23,334 nt of DNA. Source: Chloroflexota bacterium (lineage in GTDB: Bacteria; Chloroflexota; Limnocylindria; Limnocylindrales; CSP1-4). A program made the position numbers and the translations under genes. How positions within the stretch are numbered: position 1 is the first letter of the stretch; every line of letters begins with the position of its first letter. The stretch spans positions 1 through 23,334 of the forward strand of contig JAJYGK010000167.1 of assembly GCA_021790715.1 (NCBI GenBank). The letters are read 5' to 3'. This document shows positions 8,026-15,816 of the stretch, piece by piece. Below the pieces are notes generated by a model that did no database searches, had not been told where the DNA came from, and saw nothing but the letters and a program-made list of their open reading frames with translations.

Positions 8026-9618
8026 GTGATCCTCGGCGCCAGCCCCTGCTTCACCCTCGACATCGGATCGGCCTCGATCTCCGCCGCCCTCGTCGCGCCC
8101 GTCGGCGGGCGGCTGCGGCTGCTGGGATCGGAGGCGGCGCCGGCGGCGGTCGGGGTGGAGCCGCTGCTGCGCGGCCTCGCGGAGCGCGTGGGCGCCGCGG
8201 ATCCGTCGCTCCTCGCCGGCCACGGGGCCTGGCAGGAGTGGCCGCGCGTCGAGAGCCGCACGGGCCCCGCACCGCGCGTCGCCCTGGCCGGCGCGTCGGA
8301 GCACGCCCTCGAGCCCCTGGTCGACGCGTTCACGCGCGACGGCTGGCGCGTGTCCGCGACGGTGACCGGCGAGCGCTCCCGGGCGTTGGAGACCGCGCTC
8401 GTCATGCGCGATCCCGAGCTGGATCTCCTCGTCGTCGGTGCGCCCGAGGGAACCGCGCGCGAGGCGCTGGCCGAGCTCGTCGCCGCGGTCGCGCCGGTCG
8501 CGGCACGGCGGCCGGAGCTCGCGGTGATCGTCTCGGGTGCGGCACAGGTGCTGTTGCCGGGCGTCGATCCCGATCGGATCCTGCACGGCCATGGTCCTGC
8601 CGACACGGTGGCGGTGGCCGGGGACGCACTCTCGTCCAGGCGGGCCGGTCGCGAGGCGTTCGTGCGCTCCATCGCCTCGCTCGCCGCCGTGCTCGACCTG
8701 CGCGTCGAGGGCGTCGACGTGGGCCTGGAGGCGGGCACGCGGGTGATGGCGGGCCCCGACGGGATCCTGCGCCGGCTCGCCCTCGCCGACGGGGCGCTCG
8801 TGCCGCCGGCCGCGCTCGAGGACCAGCGCCTGCTCGATGCGATCGCGCGGTGGTCGACGCTCGCCGAGGACGCCTACGTGATCCGGGACCGGCTGCGCAA
8901 CCTGCGCGTGGCGCCGTGGCGCGACGCGGCCGGGGATGGGGCGCGGCTCCGGCTCGCGGCCGCCCGCGCCGCGCTCGAGCGACTCGAAGAGGCGTGGCAG
9001 GACGAGGGCCGCGAGCGCGTCGGGGCCCTGCAGCGCCTCTCCGACCGGCACGGGCACGTCCCGGAGGTCGCACCCGACCTGCTGGTCGCCAGCGGGGGCG
9101 CGTTCGCCGTGCCTCCGGGGCCCGTGGTCGCGCTCGCGCTCGTCGACACGCTCCGGCGACCGGGCGCCATGGCGCTGGCGCTCGACCACGCCCGCGTCCT
9201 GGGCCCGCTGGGCATGCTGCCCGACGAGGACGAGCGGCGCCGGGTGATCGCGGACCTGCTCGACGACATCCTGCTGCCGCTCGGGAGCGCGATCGTCGCG
9301 CCGGGCCTCCGCAGCGCCAGGCGTGGCAGCGTCACGGTGACGGCCGGCGGGGCCACCACCTCCCTGCCGCTCGCGCCGGCGACGGTCCAGGTCGTCGACC
9401 TTCCACCGGGCCTGTCGGCGACCGCCGAGATCGACTCGCCCGACGACCTCTACGTGGGCGCGCGCGCCCGCCGGGTCGCCTTCGACGTGACCGGCGGCCT
9501 GGGCGGCCTCCTCGTCGACACGCGCGACATCCCGCTGCGCCTCCCCGACCGGGCGGAGCGCCGTCGCGCGTACATCGACGCGTGGCAGCGACCCCTGTGG
9601 ACGAACGCCGAGCCGTGA
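8026..9618 (+). CDS. MutL-family (glutamate mutase L-like) ASKHA protein
   Basis: 530 residues. The N-terminal CFTLDIGSASISAALV (8-23) is the phosphate-1 loop of the actin/Hsp70/sugar-kinase ATPase superfamily. Later blocks match the MutL family associated with glutamate mutase: a Gly/Ala stretch with AVAGDAL, LLVASGGAFAVPPGP, a following ALDHARVLGPLGML, and the C-terminal GGLGGLLVDTRDIPLRLPDR. MutL is often annotated as a reactivase-like accessory of B12-dependent mutases, but no mutase gene is in the window, so its client here is unknown. GTG 8026 was preferred to TTG 8020 because of spacing from TAGGAT/AGGA. It is coupled by GTGA to the next gene and leads the tsaE-tsaB-rimI-tsaD unit. Family confident; role unknown. 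Confidence 0.8.
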   Translation: MILGASPCFTLDIGSASISAALVAPVGGRLRLLGSEAAPAAVGVEPLLRGLAERVGAADPSLLAGHGAWQEWPRVESRTGPAPRVALAGASEHALEPLVDAFTRDGWRVSATVTGERSRALETALVMRDPELDLLVVGAPEGTAREALAELVAAVAPVAARRPELAVIVSGAAQVLLPGVDPDRILHGHGPADTVAVAGDALSSRRAGREAFVRSIASLAAVLDLRVEGVDVGLEAGTRVMAGPDGILRRLALADGALVPPAALEDQRLLDAIARWSTLAEDAYVIRDRLRNLRVAPWRDAAGDGARLRLAAARAALERLEEAWQDEGRERVGALQRLSDRHGHVPEVAPDLLVASGGAFAVPPGPVVALALVDTLRRPGAMALALDHARVLGPLGMLPDEDERRRVIADLLDDILLPLGSAIVAPGLRSARRGSVTVTAGGATTSLPLAPATVQVVDLPPGLSATAEIDSPDDLYVGARARRVAFDVTGGLGGLLVDTRDIPLRLPDRAERRRAYIDAWQRPLWTNAEP

Positions 9619-10646
9619 CGACCCCGGCCAGCCTCGACCGCATCCCGCCGCGTCCGGCCGCGCTCCCGCAGCCCGACGTGCGGGTCGCGATCCTGCCGGG
9701 AGACCGGCCCACCGTCGCGGCGGAGGACCGGGTGGAGCCCGGTCAGCCCATCCTGGAGCGGCTGCGCCACCCGCAGGTCGCGGAGCACGGCGTCCAGGGG
9801 CACGCCGCCCCCGGCCCCGGCGCCACGTTCGCGGACGGGGCGGCGGTGGCGGGCTCCGGCCGGCACGCGCTGCGCTTCGAGGGCGCCGGCGAGATCCTCG
9901 GCGCGCTGCCCGGAGGGCGGGTGCGGGCGGTCGTGTCGCGTCACCACTCGCTGGTCGAATCGCCGGTCGCGGGGACCGTGAGCGCCGTCGGCGCGTGCGC
10001 CCTCTCGATCCGCGCCGACGGCGTCGGCATCCCCGCCATGTTCGTCATCGGCGAGCCCTCGGCCGGGCCGCTCGTGTTCGCGGTCGAGAGCCCGGCCGCC
10101 GAGTTGCACGCGCAGGGGATCGATGTCCGCCACGCCGGCGCGATCCTCGTGGCCGGTTCGCGGACCGACGTCGAGAGCCTCACGCGGGCGCGCGCGATGG
10201 GCGTCAGGGGCGTGATCGCGGGCGGCATGGTCGGCACCGACATGGTGGCCCTGCGGGCATCCCTCGAACGGCAGGAGGCCTCGGTCCACGCGAGTCCGCC
10301 GTTCGCGCTCGCCGTGCTCGACGGATACGGGAAGCGGCCCGTGCCGCGCGACGTGTGGGAGGCGCTCTCGCAGGCCGCCGGCCGCACCGTCGGGCTGGCC
10401 GTGACGCCGCCGCTGGTGCTGCTGCCGCCGGACGCCGCGCCCGCCGATGCCGATCGGTCCCGCATCCGGGTCGCGGCAGGCCCGTTGCTCGGGCGGACCG
10501 GTCGCGTCCTCGATCTCGTCGGCCTGCGGCGCATGTCCGCCGGCGTGTACCAGGAGTGCGCCCGCGTCGCGCTCGATCCCGTGGCGCCTCCCGGCGCGCA
10601 GGAGATCGTCGACGTGCCCCTGGCGGACCTGGAGCGTCATGGCTGA
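9615..10646 (+). CDS. uncharacterised protein with barrel-sandwich-like and KOW-like segments
   Basis: 343 residues; no family recognised with certainty. Two segments look like halves of a barrel-sandwich (biotinyl/lipoyl or RnfC-like) domain: DRVEPGQPILERLRHP (38-53) and HHSLVESPVAGTVSAVG (110-126). The middle (about 165-265) is alpha/beta with IDVRHAGAILVAGSRTD and ARAMGVRGVIAGGMVGTDMVAL, reminiscent of a Rossmann-like fold. The end (about 285-342) has a KOW-like pattern, GPLLGRTGRVLDLVG ... CARVALDP ... VDVPLADLE. It has no signal peptide or membrane span. It overlaps the MutL-like gene by GTGA and tsaE by 8 bases, so it is made with both. The tight coupling suggests it works with the MutL-like protein; this is inference. 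The fold assignments come from eye only. Confidence 0.65.
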   Translation: MTTPASLDRIPPRPAALPQPDVRVAILPGDRPTVAAEDRVEPGQPILERLRHPQVAEHGVQGHAAPGPGATFADGAAVAGSGRHALRFEGAGEILGALPGGRVRAVVSRHHSLVESPVAGTVSAVGACALSIRADGVGIPAMFVIGEPSAGPLVFAVESPAAELHAQGIDVRHAGAILVAGSRTDVESLTRARAMGVRGVIAGGMVGTDMVALRASLERQEASVHASPPFALAVLDGYGKRPVPRDVWEALSQAAGRTVGLAVTPPLVLLPPDAAPADADRSRIRVAAGPLLGRTGRVLDLVGLRRMSAGVYQECARVALDPVAPPGAQEIVDVPLADLERHG

Positions 10647-11148
10647 GCCACGCGGGCAGGGGGGACCGTCGGTGGCGGTCACCAGCGGATCGGCCGAGTC
10701 GACACGCGACCTCGCGTCGAGGCTCGGCGCGGTCGCCGGCGCGGGGGACGTGATCGCCCTGCGCGGCGAGCTCGGAGCCGGCAAGACGCAGTTCGCGAAG
10801 GGGTTCGCGCGGGGCATGGGAGTCGCGGCCGTGGTGAACAGCCCGAGCTTCACCCTGATGGCGGAGTACGCCGGCCGGCTGCCGCTGTTCCACCTCGACC
10901 TGTATCGCCTGGCCGGCGCCGCCGACGCGCTCGCCGGCGGGCTGCTCGACGAGCGTCAGCAGTCCGGCGTGACCCTGATCGAGTGGGCCGAGCGCCTCGA
11001 CGGGCCGGTGGGCGGCTCGGACGTCGAGGTGCGGTTCGAGGGCGCGGGGGACGAGGTCCGCCGGATCGAGGTCATCGCGCGGTCCGGCCGCGGCGAGGCG
11101 TACGTGGCGGCGGCCCGGGCATGGCGCGAACGGGGAGCGGCGGCGTGA
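10639..11148 (+). CDS. tsaE: tRNA t6A37 ATPase TsaE
   Basis: ATPase subunit of the TsaB-TsaD-TsaE complex that places threonylcarbamoyl on A37 of ANN-decoding tRNAs. The 169 residues match the family. The Walker A motif GELGAGKT is at 43-50, NSPSFTLMAEY follows at 67-77, then HLDLYRL (85-91) and the LIEWAERL block at 113-120. The ATG overlaps the previous gene's last 8 bases, and the TGA stop overlaps the tsaB GTG (GTGA). This chain of overlaps places tsaE, tsaB, rimI and tsaD in one translation-coupled series. Confidence 0.96.
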   Translation: MAEPRGQGGPSVAVTSGSAESTRDLASRLGAVAGAGDVIALRGELGAGKTQFAKGFARGMGVAAVVNSPSFTLMAEYAGRLPLFHLDLYRLAGAADALAGGLLDERQQSGVTLIEWAERLDGPVGGSDVEVRFEGAGDEVRRIEVIARSGRGEAYVAAARAWRERGAAA

Positions 11149-12014
11149 CCGGCGCGGAGATCCGGCAGCCGTCGGGAGCGCCCCGACCGCAACGGCCCCT
11201 GCTCGCGATCGACACAGCGACCCGGCGGGCCGCGATCGCCGTCGGTACCGGACGGGAGGTCCCCCTCGCCGGGCGATCCTGGGAGGCCGGCTATCGCCAT
11301 GGCGAGGAGCTGCTCGCCGTGCTCGACGAGCTGCTCCGGGAGGCCGGGCTCGGACTGCGGGACCTGGGCGGCGTGGTCGCCGGGACCGGTCCCGGGGCGT
11401 TCACCGGCCTGCGCGTCGGCCTGGCCACGGCGAAGGGGCTCGCGTACGGCCTTCGCGTGCCGGTCGTGGGGGTCGCGTCGACGTACGGGCTGGCGCGCGC
11501 GGCCCTCCTCGCGACGGCCGGGCGTGGCGGCGACCCCGAAGGACCGGGCGGCGCCGCAGGCCCCGAGGGACCGGGCGAAGGCGACGGTCTCGAGCTGGCA
11601 GTCGCGATGCCCGCCGGCCCGCACGACCGGTACCTGGCGCGCTACCGGGTCGCGCCGGAGCACGGCGCGCCCGGAACGCATCGAGCCGCGGATGCGGGGC
11701 GGGGAGACGGCTCCCTGGAGTCGCCGGGCGATCCCATGCTGGTGCCGGGTTCCGAGCCGCTCGAGCCGCTGATCGCCGGCGCGACGCTCGTCGCCGTCGA
11801 CCTGGCCGGCCGGCCAGGCGTCTCCGCGACCGCGGCCGCCCTCGGCAGGACGGCACAGGACGGCCTCGGGACGGCGCTCCTCGCCGCGGGCCGGGAGGCG
11901 CTCGACCGTGGCGAGGAGGACGACGTGGCGGCGCTCGTGCCCGGCTACGTGACGCTGCCGCGCGGGATCGCGGTGCAGACGGGGGCCATCGAGTGGTCGC
12001 GCGACCTCCGGTGA
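11145..12014 (+). CDS. tsaB: t6A biosynthesis scaffold protein TsaB
   Basis: Catalytically inert paralogue of TsaD that dimerises with it and is needed for t6A formation. LLAIDTATRRAAIAVG (19-34) begins the ASKHA fold, and GTGPGAFTGLRVGLATAKGLA (80-100) is the TsaB signature. The GTG start overlaps the tsaE stop by GTGA and places the first strand near residue 19. At 289 residues it is longer than typical (about 220-240). Part of the excess is a Gly/Pro/Glu-rich insert at about 127-148, containing PEGPG twice, and a polar stretch around 175-200. The insert is encoded by a near-perfect direct repeat (see findings). Confidence 0.93.
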   Translation: MTGAEIRQPSGAPRPQRPLLAIDTATRRAAIAVGTGREVPLAGRSWEAGYRHGEELLAVLDELLREAGLGLRDLGGVVAGTGPGAFTGLRVGLATAKGLAYGLRVPVVGVASTYGLARAALLATAGRGGDPEGPGGAAGPEGPGEGDGLELAVAMPAGPHDRYLARYRVAPEHGAPGTHRAADAGRGDGSLESPGDPMLVPGSEPLEPLIAGATLVAVDLAGRPGVSATAAALGRTAQDGLGTALLAAGREALDRGEEDDVAALVPGYVTLPRGIAVQTGAIEWSRDLR

Positions 12015-12541
12015 ACGTCGTCATCGAGCCGATGCACGTCGACGACATCCCGGCCGTGCACGACATCGAACGCGCGAGCTTCAGCGCACCGTGGCCGACG
12101 TATGCCTTCCGGCAGGAGCTGGAATCGAACCGGCTGGCCCGCTACGTGGTCGCCCGCGACGGCGATCGCGTGGTGGGCTACGCCGGGCTGTGGCTGATGG
12201 TCGACGAGGCGCACGTCACGACGTTCGCCGTGGCGCCCGAGTCGCGCCGGCAGGGCATCGGGGAGCGGATGCTCCTCGAGCTGCTGCGCATCTCCGCGTC
12301 GGTCGGCGCGGCCGTGGCGACGCTCGAGGTCCGCGTGTCGAACATGCCCGCGCGCAGGCTCTACGAGAAGTACGGCTTCCGCCCCGTGGGCGTGCGGCCG
12401 CGCTACTACACCGACAACAACGAGGATGCACTGATCATGACGACGGGGGACCTGCGCTCGAAGGAGATGCGCGGGCGTCTGCAGCGGCTGGCGGCCGCCC
12501 TGCTGGAGCGGCCGGACGACGACCGGGAGGCGGCCGGGTGA
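12011..12541 (+). CDS. rimI: GNAT N-acetyltransferase RimI-like
   Basis: Probable acetyltransferase for the N-terminus of ribosomal protein S18 or other proteins. The 176 residues form a GNAT domain: IEPMHVDDIPAVHDIERASF, SAPWPTYAFRQEL (the RimI-type W-F segment, 25-37), acetyl-CoA loop RRQGIG (79-84), and the C-terminal NMPARRLYEKYGFRPVGVRPRYY in two parts (111-133), ending in NNEDALIM. GTG 12011 overlaps the tsaB stop (GTGA) and starts right at the domain; GTG 11993 in the same frame would add six residues. Its place between tsaB and tsaD is the usual one in many bacteria. The substrate is inferred from the family. Confidence 0.93.
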   Translation: MNVVIEPMHVDDIPAVHDIERASFSAPWPTYAFRQELESNRLARYVVARDGDRVVGYAGLWLMVDEAHVTTFAVAPESRRQGIGERMLLELLRISASVGAAVATLEVRVSNMPARRLYEKYGFRPVGVRPRYYTDNNEDALIMTTGDLRSKEMRGRLQRLAAALLERPDDDREAAG

Positions 12542-13653
12542 GCGCCGGGGTCCCCGGAACCGGCGACGCGCCGGTTGCCCTGGCGCGCCGCGCGACGGCC
12601 GAGCCGGGATCGGGGGGCAGCGGGATCGTCCTGGCCGTCGAGACGTCCTGCGACGAGACCGCGGTGGCCGTCGTCGAGGGCGGGCGGCGGATCCGGGCGA
12701 GCGTCGTCGCGAGCCAGGTCGCGATGCACGCGGCGACGGGCGGTATCGTGCCCGAGGTCGCGGCGCGCGCGCACCTGCGCTGGATCGTGCCCGTCTTCGA
12801 GGAGGCGCGCGCCGGGGCGGGGATCGACGACTGGTCCGCGATCGAATCGGTGGCCGTCACCTACGGGCCCGGTCTCGCGGGCTCCCTGCTGGTCGGCATC
12901 AATTTCGCCAAGACGCTCGCCTACGTTCACGGTCTCCCGCTCGTGCCGGTCAACCACCTCGAGGGGCACATCTACGCCGCCTGGCTGCTCGACCGCGAGG
13001 AGCCCGAGCGCCCGGCGCCGCCGTTCCCCCTCATCGCCCTCGTCGTGAGCGGCGGGCACACGTTCCTGGTCGAGATGCAGGATCACCTCGACTACCGGTT
13101 CCTCGGCCAGACCGTGGACGATGCGGCGGGGGAGGCGTTCGACAAGGTCGGGCGGCTGCTCGGCCTGCCGTACCCCGGCGGGCCGGCCATCATGAAGGCG
13201 GCCGCCGGCGCCGTCGACCGCGACGTCCAGTTCCCCCGCGCCTGGATGGGGGAGTCGTACGACTTCAGCTTCAGCGGCCTGAAGACGGCGGCCCGGCGCG
13301 CGATCGAGGCGCGCGGCGGCACGGCGGCGCTCACGTCCGGCTCCGTCGCGGAGCTGGCGTACGGTTTCCAGGAGTCGGTCGTCGACGTGCTCGCGACGAA
13401 GACGGGGCTGGCCGCCGAGCGCAGCGGGGCACGGGCGATCATCCTGGGCGGCGGCGTGGCGGCGAACGCCGTGCTGCGCGACCGCGTCGCCGCGCGCGCT
13501 GCCGCGCTCGGGATCCCGCTGATCGTGCCGCGGCCCGCGCTCTGCACCGACAACGCCGCGATGATCGGCGCGGCCGGTTTCTTCCGCACGCGCGCGGGCA
13601 CGCGGGCGTCGCTCGACCTGGACGCGCGCCCGTCGCTGCCGCTCGTCGGGTGA
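12538..13653 (+). CDS. tsaD: tRNA t6A37 threonylcarbamoyltransferase TsaD
   Basis: Catalytic subunit that transfers threonylcarbamoyl to A37 of tRNA. The 371 residues include VLAVETSCDETAVAVVEGG (31-49), the metal-binding HLEGH (140-144), VSGGHTFLVEM (170-180), GEAFDKVGRLLGLPYPGGP, FSFSGLKTA, GGGVAANAVLRD and the terminal CTDNAAMIGAAG with the conserved metal Asp. About 28 residues precede the usual start, consistent with GTG 12538 overlapping the rimI stop (GTGA). No closer start has such coupling, though a shorter form cannot be excluded. It is the last gene of the unit; a strong hairpin starts directly after the stop. Confidence 0.97.
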   Translation: MSAGVPGTGDAPVALARRATAEPGSGGSGIVLAVETSCDETAVAVVEGGRRIRASVVASQVAMHAATGGIVPEVAARAHLRWIVPVFEEARAGAGIDDWSAIESVAVTYGPGLAGSLLVGINFAKTLAYVHGLPLVPVNHLEGHIYAAWLLDREEPERPAPPFPLIALVVSGGHTFLVEMQDHLDYRFLGQTVDDAAGEAFDKVGRLLGLPYPGGPAIMKAAAGAVDRDVQFPRAWMGESYDFSFSGLKTAARRAIEARGGTAALTSGSVAELAYGFQESVVDVLATKTGLAAERSGARAIILGGGVAANAVLRDRVAARAAALGIPLIVPRPALCTDNAAMIGAAGFFRTRAGTRASLDLDARPSLPLVG

Positions 13654-13675
13654 GCGCGGGGGCCGGTCCCCGCGC
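13654..13675 (+). terminator. perfect 8-bp GC hairpin right after tsaD
   Basis: GCGCGGGG and CCCCGCGC pair around GCCGGT, starting at the base after the tsaD stop. All eight pairs are G-C. No T-run follows, so it may be a terminator of the U-less type, an mRNA end stabiliser, or a pause site. No promoter is evident in the remaining 33 bases before rsmA, so read-through is likely. Confidence 0.5.
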
Positions 13676-13708
13676 GTCCCGCGTCGCCGCCCCGGCCGGG
13701 CGACGGCC

Positions 13709-14695
13709 GTGACTCCCAGCCGGGACCCGCTGGATGCCGTGCACCTCGGCCCGGAGGTGGTCCGCCGGCATCTGCGCCTGCACGGCCTGGAGGCGCGCCG
13801 CTCGCTGAGCCAGAACCACCTGGCCGACGGCGAGGTGCTCGAGGCGATCGTCGAGGCCGCGGCGCCCGCGCCCGGCCGCACGGTCCTCGAGATCGGCCCC
13901 GGAATCGGCATCCTGACCGGCGCGCTGCTGGAGGCTGGGGCGGCCGTGACGGCCGTCGAGGTCGACCCGCGCCTGGCCGACCACCTGCGCGACCGGTTCG
14001 CCGATGCGCTGGAGCGTGCGGCTGCCGATCCGGCCGCGCCCGGCGGCCTGCGCCTCGTCCGGGCCGACGTGCTCGACGTGCCGGTCGCGGACCTGGTGGA
14101 CGGGCCGTACGATCTCGTCGCGAATCTCCCGTACCACATCACGAGCCCGGTCCTGCACCACGTCCTCGGCGCGGAGCCGCGGCCCGACCGGTTCGTGCTG
14201 ATGCTCCAGCGCGAAGTGGCGGAGCGGATCGCCGCGGCGCCGGGAGGCCTGAGCTACCTCTCCGTGTTCGTCCAGTACCACGCGCACGTGGAGGTCGTGC
14301 GCATCGTGCCCGCCGCGTCGTTCGAGCCAGCTCCGGAGGTCGATTCCGCCGTCCTCGCCGGACGCACGAGGCCGAGGAGGCTGGCTCCCGCCGAGGAGGA
14401 CGAGCTGTGGCGGCTCGTGCAGGCGGGCTTCCGGGAGCGCCGCAAGATGGTGCGCAACGTGCTCTCGCGGCAGCTGCCCGCCCTCGGCCGGGACCGGATC
14501 GACGCCGCGCTGGCCGCGAGCGGGATCGTCGCGGACCGGCGGCCCCAGACGCTGTCGGTCAATGACTGGCTGGCGCTGGCCGCCGCGCTCGGCATGATCG
14601 CACCGCCGGGGGGCGCGGCGACCGCGGGGAGCGCGGGGGGGCCGGCAGATCCGGGAGACCCCGGAGATCCGGCCGGTCCGGCAGGCGCGCCGTGA
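13709..14695 (+). CDS. rsmA: 16S rRNA (A1518/A1519-N6)-dimethyltransferase RsmA (KsgA)
   Basis: Dimethylates two adjacent adenines near the 3' end of 16S rRNA during small-subunit maturation. The SAM-binding motif EIGPGIGILT is at 61-70, the acidic EVDPRL at 84-89, and the catalytic NLPYHITSP at 139-147. The typical FEPAPEVDSAVL and FRERRKMVRNVL segments follow. The N-terminal motif reads RRSLSQNHL instead of the usual K-S-L-G-Q-N/H-F-L. SQN also occurs in Erm 23S methyltransferases, but the C-terminal blocks and the coupled ispE favour RsmA. The start is GTG 13709 without a clear ribosome site. The last 28 or so residues are a Gly/Pro/Asp-rich tail, making 328 residues against about 270-290. 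GTGA overlap with ispE. Confidence 0.92.
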   Translation: MTPSRDPLDAVHLGPEVVRRHLRLHGLEARRSLSQNHLADGEVLEAIVEAAAPAPGRTVLEIGPGIGILTGALLEAGAAVTAVEVDPRLADHLRDRFADALERAAADPAAPGGLRLVRADVLDVPVADLVDGPYDLVANLPYHITSPVLHHVLGAEPRPDRFVLMLQREVAERIAAAPGGLSYLSVFVQYHAHVEVVRIVPAASFEPAPEVDSAVLAGRTRPRRLAPAEEDELWRLVQAGFRERRKMVRNVLSRQLPALGRDRIDAALAASGIVADRRPQTLSVNDWLALAAALGMIAPPGGAATAGSAGGPADPGDPGDPAGPAGAP

Positions 14696-15816
14696 GCGCC
14701 GACGGCCGGTACCGGTCGCTCGTGGCGAGGGCGCCCGCGAAGGTGAACCTGGTGCTCGAGGTGAACGGCCGGCGCCCGGACGGGTACCACGAGCTCCGCA
14801 GCGTCCTCGCGCCGCTTGCGCTCCACGACACGCTCTCGGTCCGCGCGCGGGCGGTGCCGCCGGGAGCCGGCGTCGCCGACACGCTGGCGATCGACGGCGC
14901 ACCGGACGTGCCGGTGGAGGGGAACCTCGTGCTGCGCGCATCGGCCCTGCTGCGCGCATCGGCCATGGCGTACGCCCCGGCCGCCCCGATGGGCCCCACG
15001 GCCCGGGCCCCCGGCCGCGCCCGTCCGGCCGCCCGCCTCGCGCCGCTCGCGTTCCACCTCCGCAAGCGGATCCCGGCGGCGGCCGGACTCGGCGGTGGCA
15101 GCAGCGATGCGCTCGCCGCGCTCGACCTCGCCGCGGCCGCCTGGGGGATTCGCCTCTCCGGCCGTCGGCGCCTCGAGCTCGGGGCGATGCTCGGCTCCGA
15201 CGTCCCGTTCTTCGCGGTCGGCGGGTGGGCGCTCGTCGGCGGCCGCGGCGAGCGGCTGCGCCGGCTTCCGCCGCCGGCGGACGGGCCGCTCGGCGTCCTG
15301 CTCGTGGTGCCGGCGGCGCGGCTCTCCACGCGTGATGTCTTCGCCGCGTTCGACGCGGCCGGCGGCGGCGAGCCCGGCGGCCCGCGGGGGCCCCGGTCGC
15401 GGAGTCAGTCCGGTCGCGACGGCACCGTGGCTCCGGGGACACTCGCGCCGGCACGCCGCTCCGCCGAGAGGCTGGCGGCGCTCCTGCGGGGCGGCGCATC
15501 GGCGGCGACGATCGCCGCCATCGAACCCGTGAACGACCTGCTGCCCGCGGCGATCGGGGTGCTCGCCGGCCTGGCGCGGCTGCGGGACGAGCTCGCCGCC
15601 GAGCTCGACCGGCCCGTCCACCTGAGCGGCTCGGGCCCATCGCTCGTCCTCCTCTATCCTTCGCCACGTGAGGCGCACGCCGCCGCCGCCGTCGCCCGGG
15701 ACGCCGCGGCTCGCGGACGGCTGCATGCGCCGGGGGGAACGCTCGACATCCTGCCGACGGCGACGGGCGACGTCACACCCACGGGGGACACCGCACCCAC
15801 GGGAGGCGATTCATGA
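14692..15816 (+). CDS. ispE: 4-diphosphocytidyl-2-C-methyl-D-erythritol kinase IspE
   Basis: Fourth enzyme of the MEP pathway to isoprenoids; phosphorylates CDP-ME with ATP. A GHMP kinase: ARAPAKVNLVLEV (12-24, catalytic Lys17), DGYHEL, the ATP loop GLGGGSSDA (132-140), GSDVPFF with the catalytic Asp170, GGWALVGGRGE, and the C-terminal LSGSGPSLVLLYPS. At 374 residues it exceeds the usual 280-310. Extra material includes an Ala/Pro-rich segment at about 84-118, which begins with a six-residue duplication, a Gly/Arg-rich segment around 220-245, and a Thr/Gly/Asp tail. It couples to rsmA (GTGA) and ridA (ATGA). IspE implies that isoprenoids are made by the MEP route. Confidence 0.95.
   Translation: MSADGRYRSLVARAPAKVNLVLEVNGRRPDGYHELRSVLAPLALHDTLSVRARAVPPGAGVADTLAIDGAPDVPVEGNLVLRASALLRASAMAYAPAAPMGPTARAPGRARPAARLAPLAFHLRKRIPAAAGLGGGSSDALAALDLAAAAWGIRLSGRRRLELGAMLGSDVPFFAVGGWALVGGRGERLRRLPPPADGPLGVLLVVPAARLSTRDVFAAFDAAGGGEPGGPRGPRSRSQSGRDGTVAPGTLAPARRSAERLAALLRGGASAATIAAIEPVNDLLPAAIGVLAGLARLRDELAAELDRPVHLSGSGPSLVLLYPSPREAHAAAAVARDAAARGRLHAPGGTLDILPTATGDVTPTGDTAPTGGDS
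14929..14964 (+). repeat. tandem 18-bp duplication inside ispE
   Basis: Two adjacent 18-base units (14929-14946 and 14947-14964) are identical except for the first base. They encode VLRASA and LLRASA. The copy is in frame and lies at the start of the Ala/Pro-rich segment specific to this IspE. Confidence 0.9.

Noticed and set aside
11993..12010. Upstream GTG start for rimI
   Set aside because: GTG 12011 overlaps the tsaB stop by GTGA, the pattern used throughout this unit, and begins at the domain.
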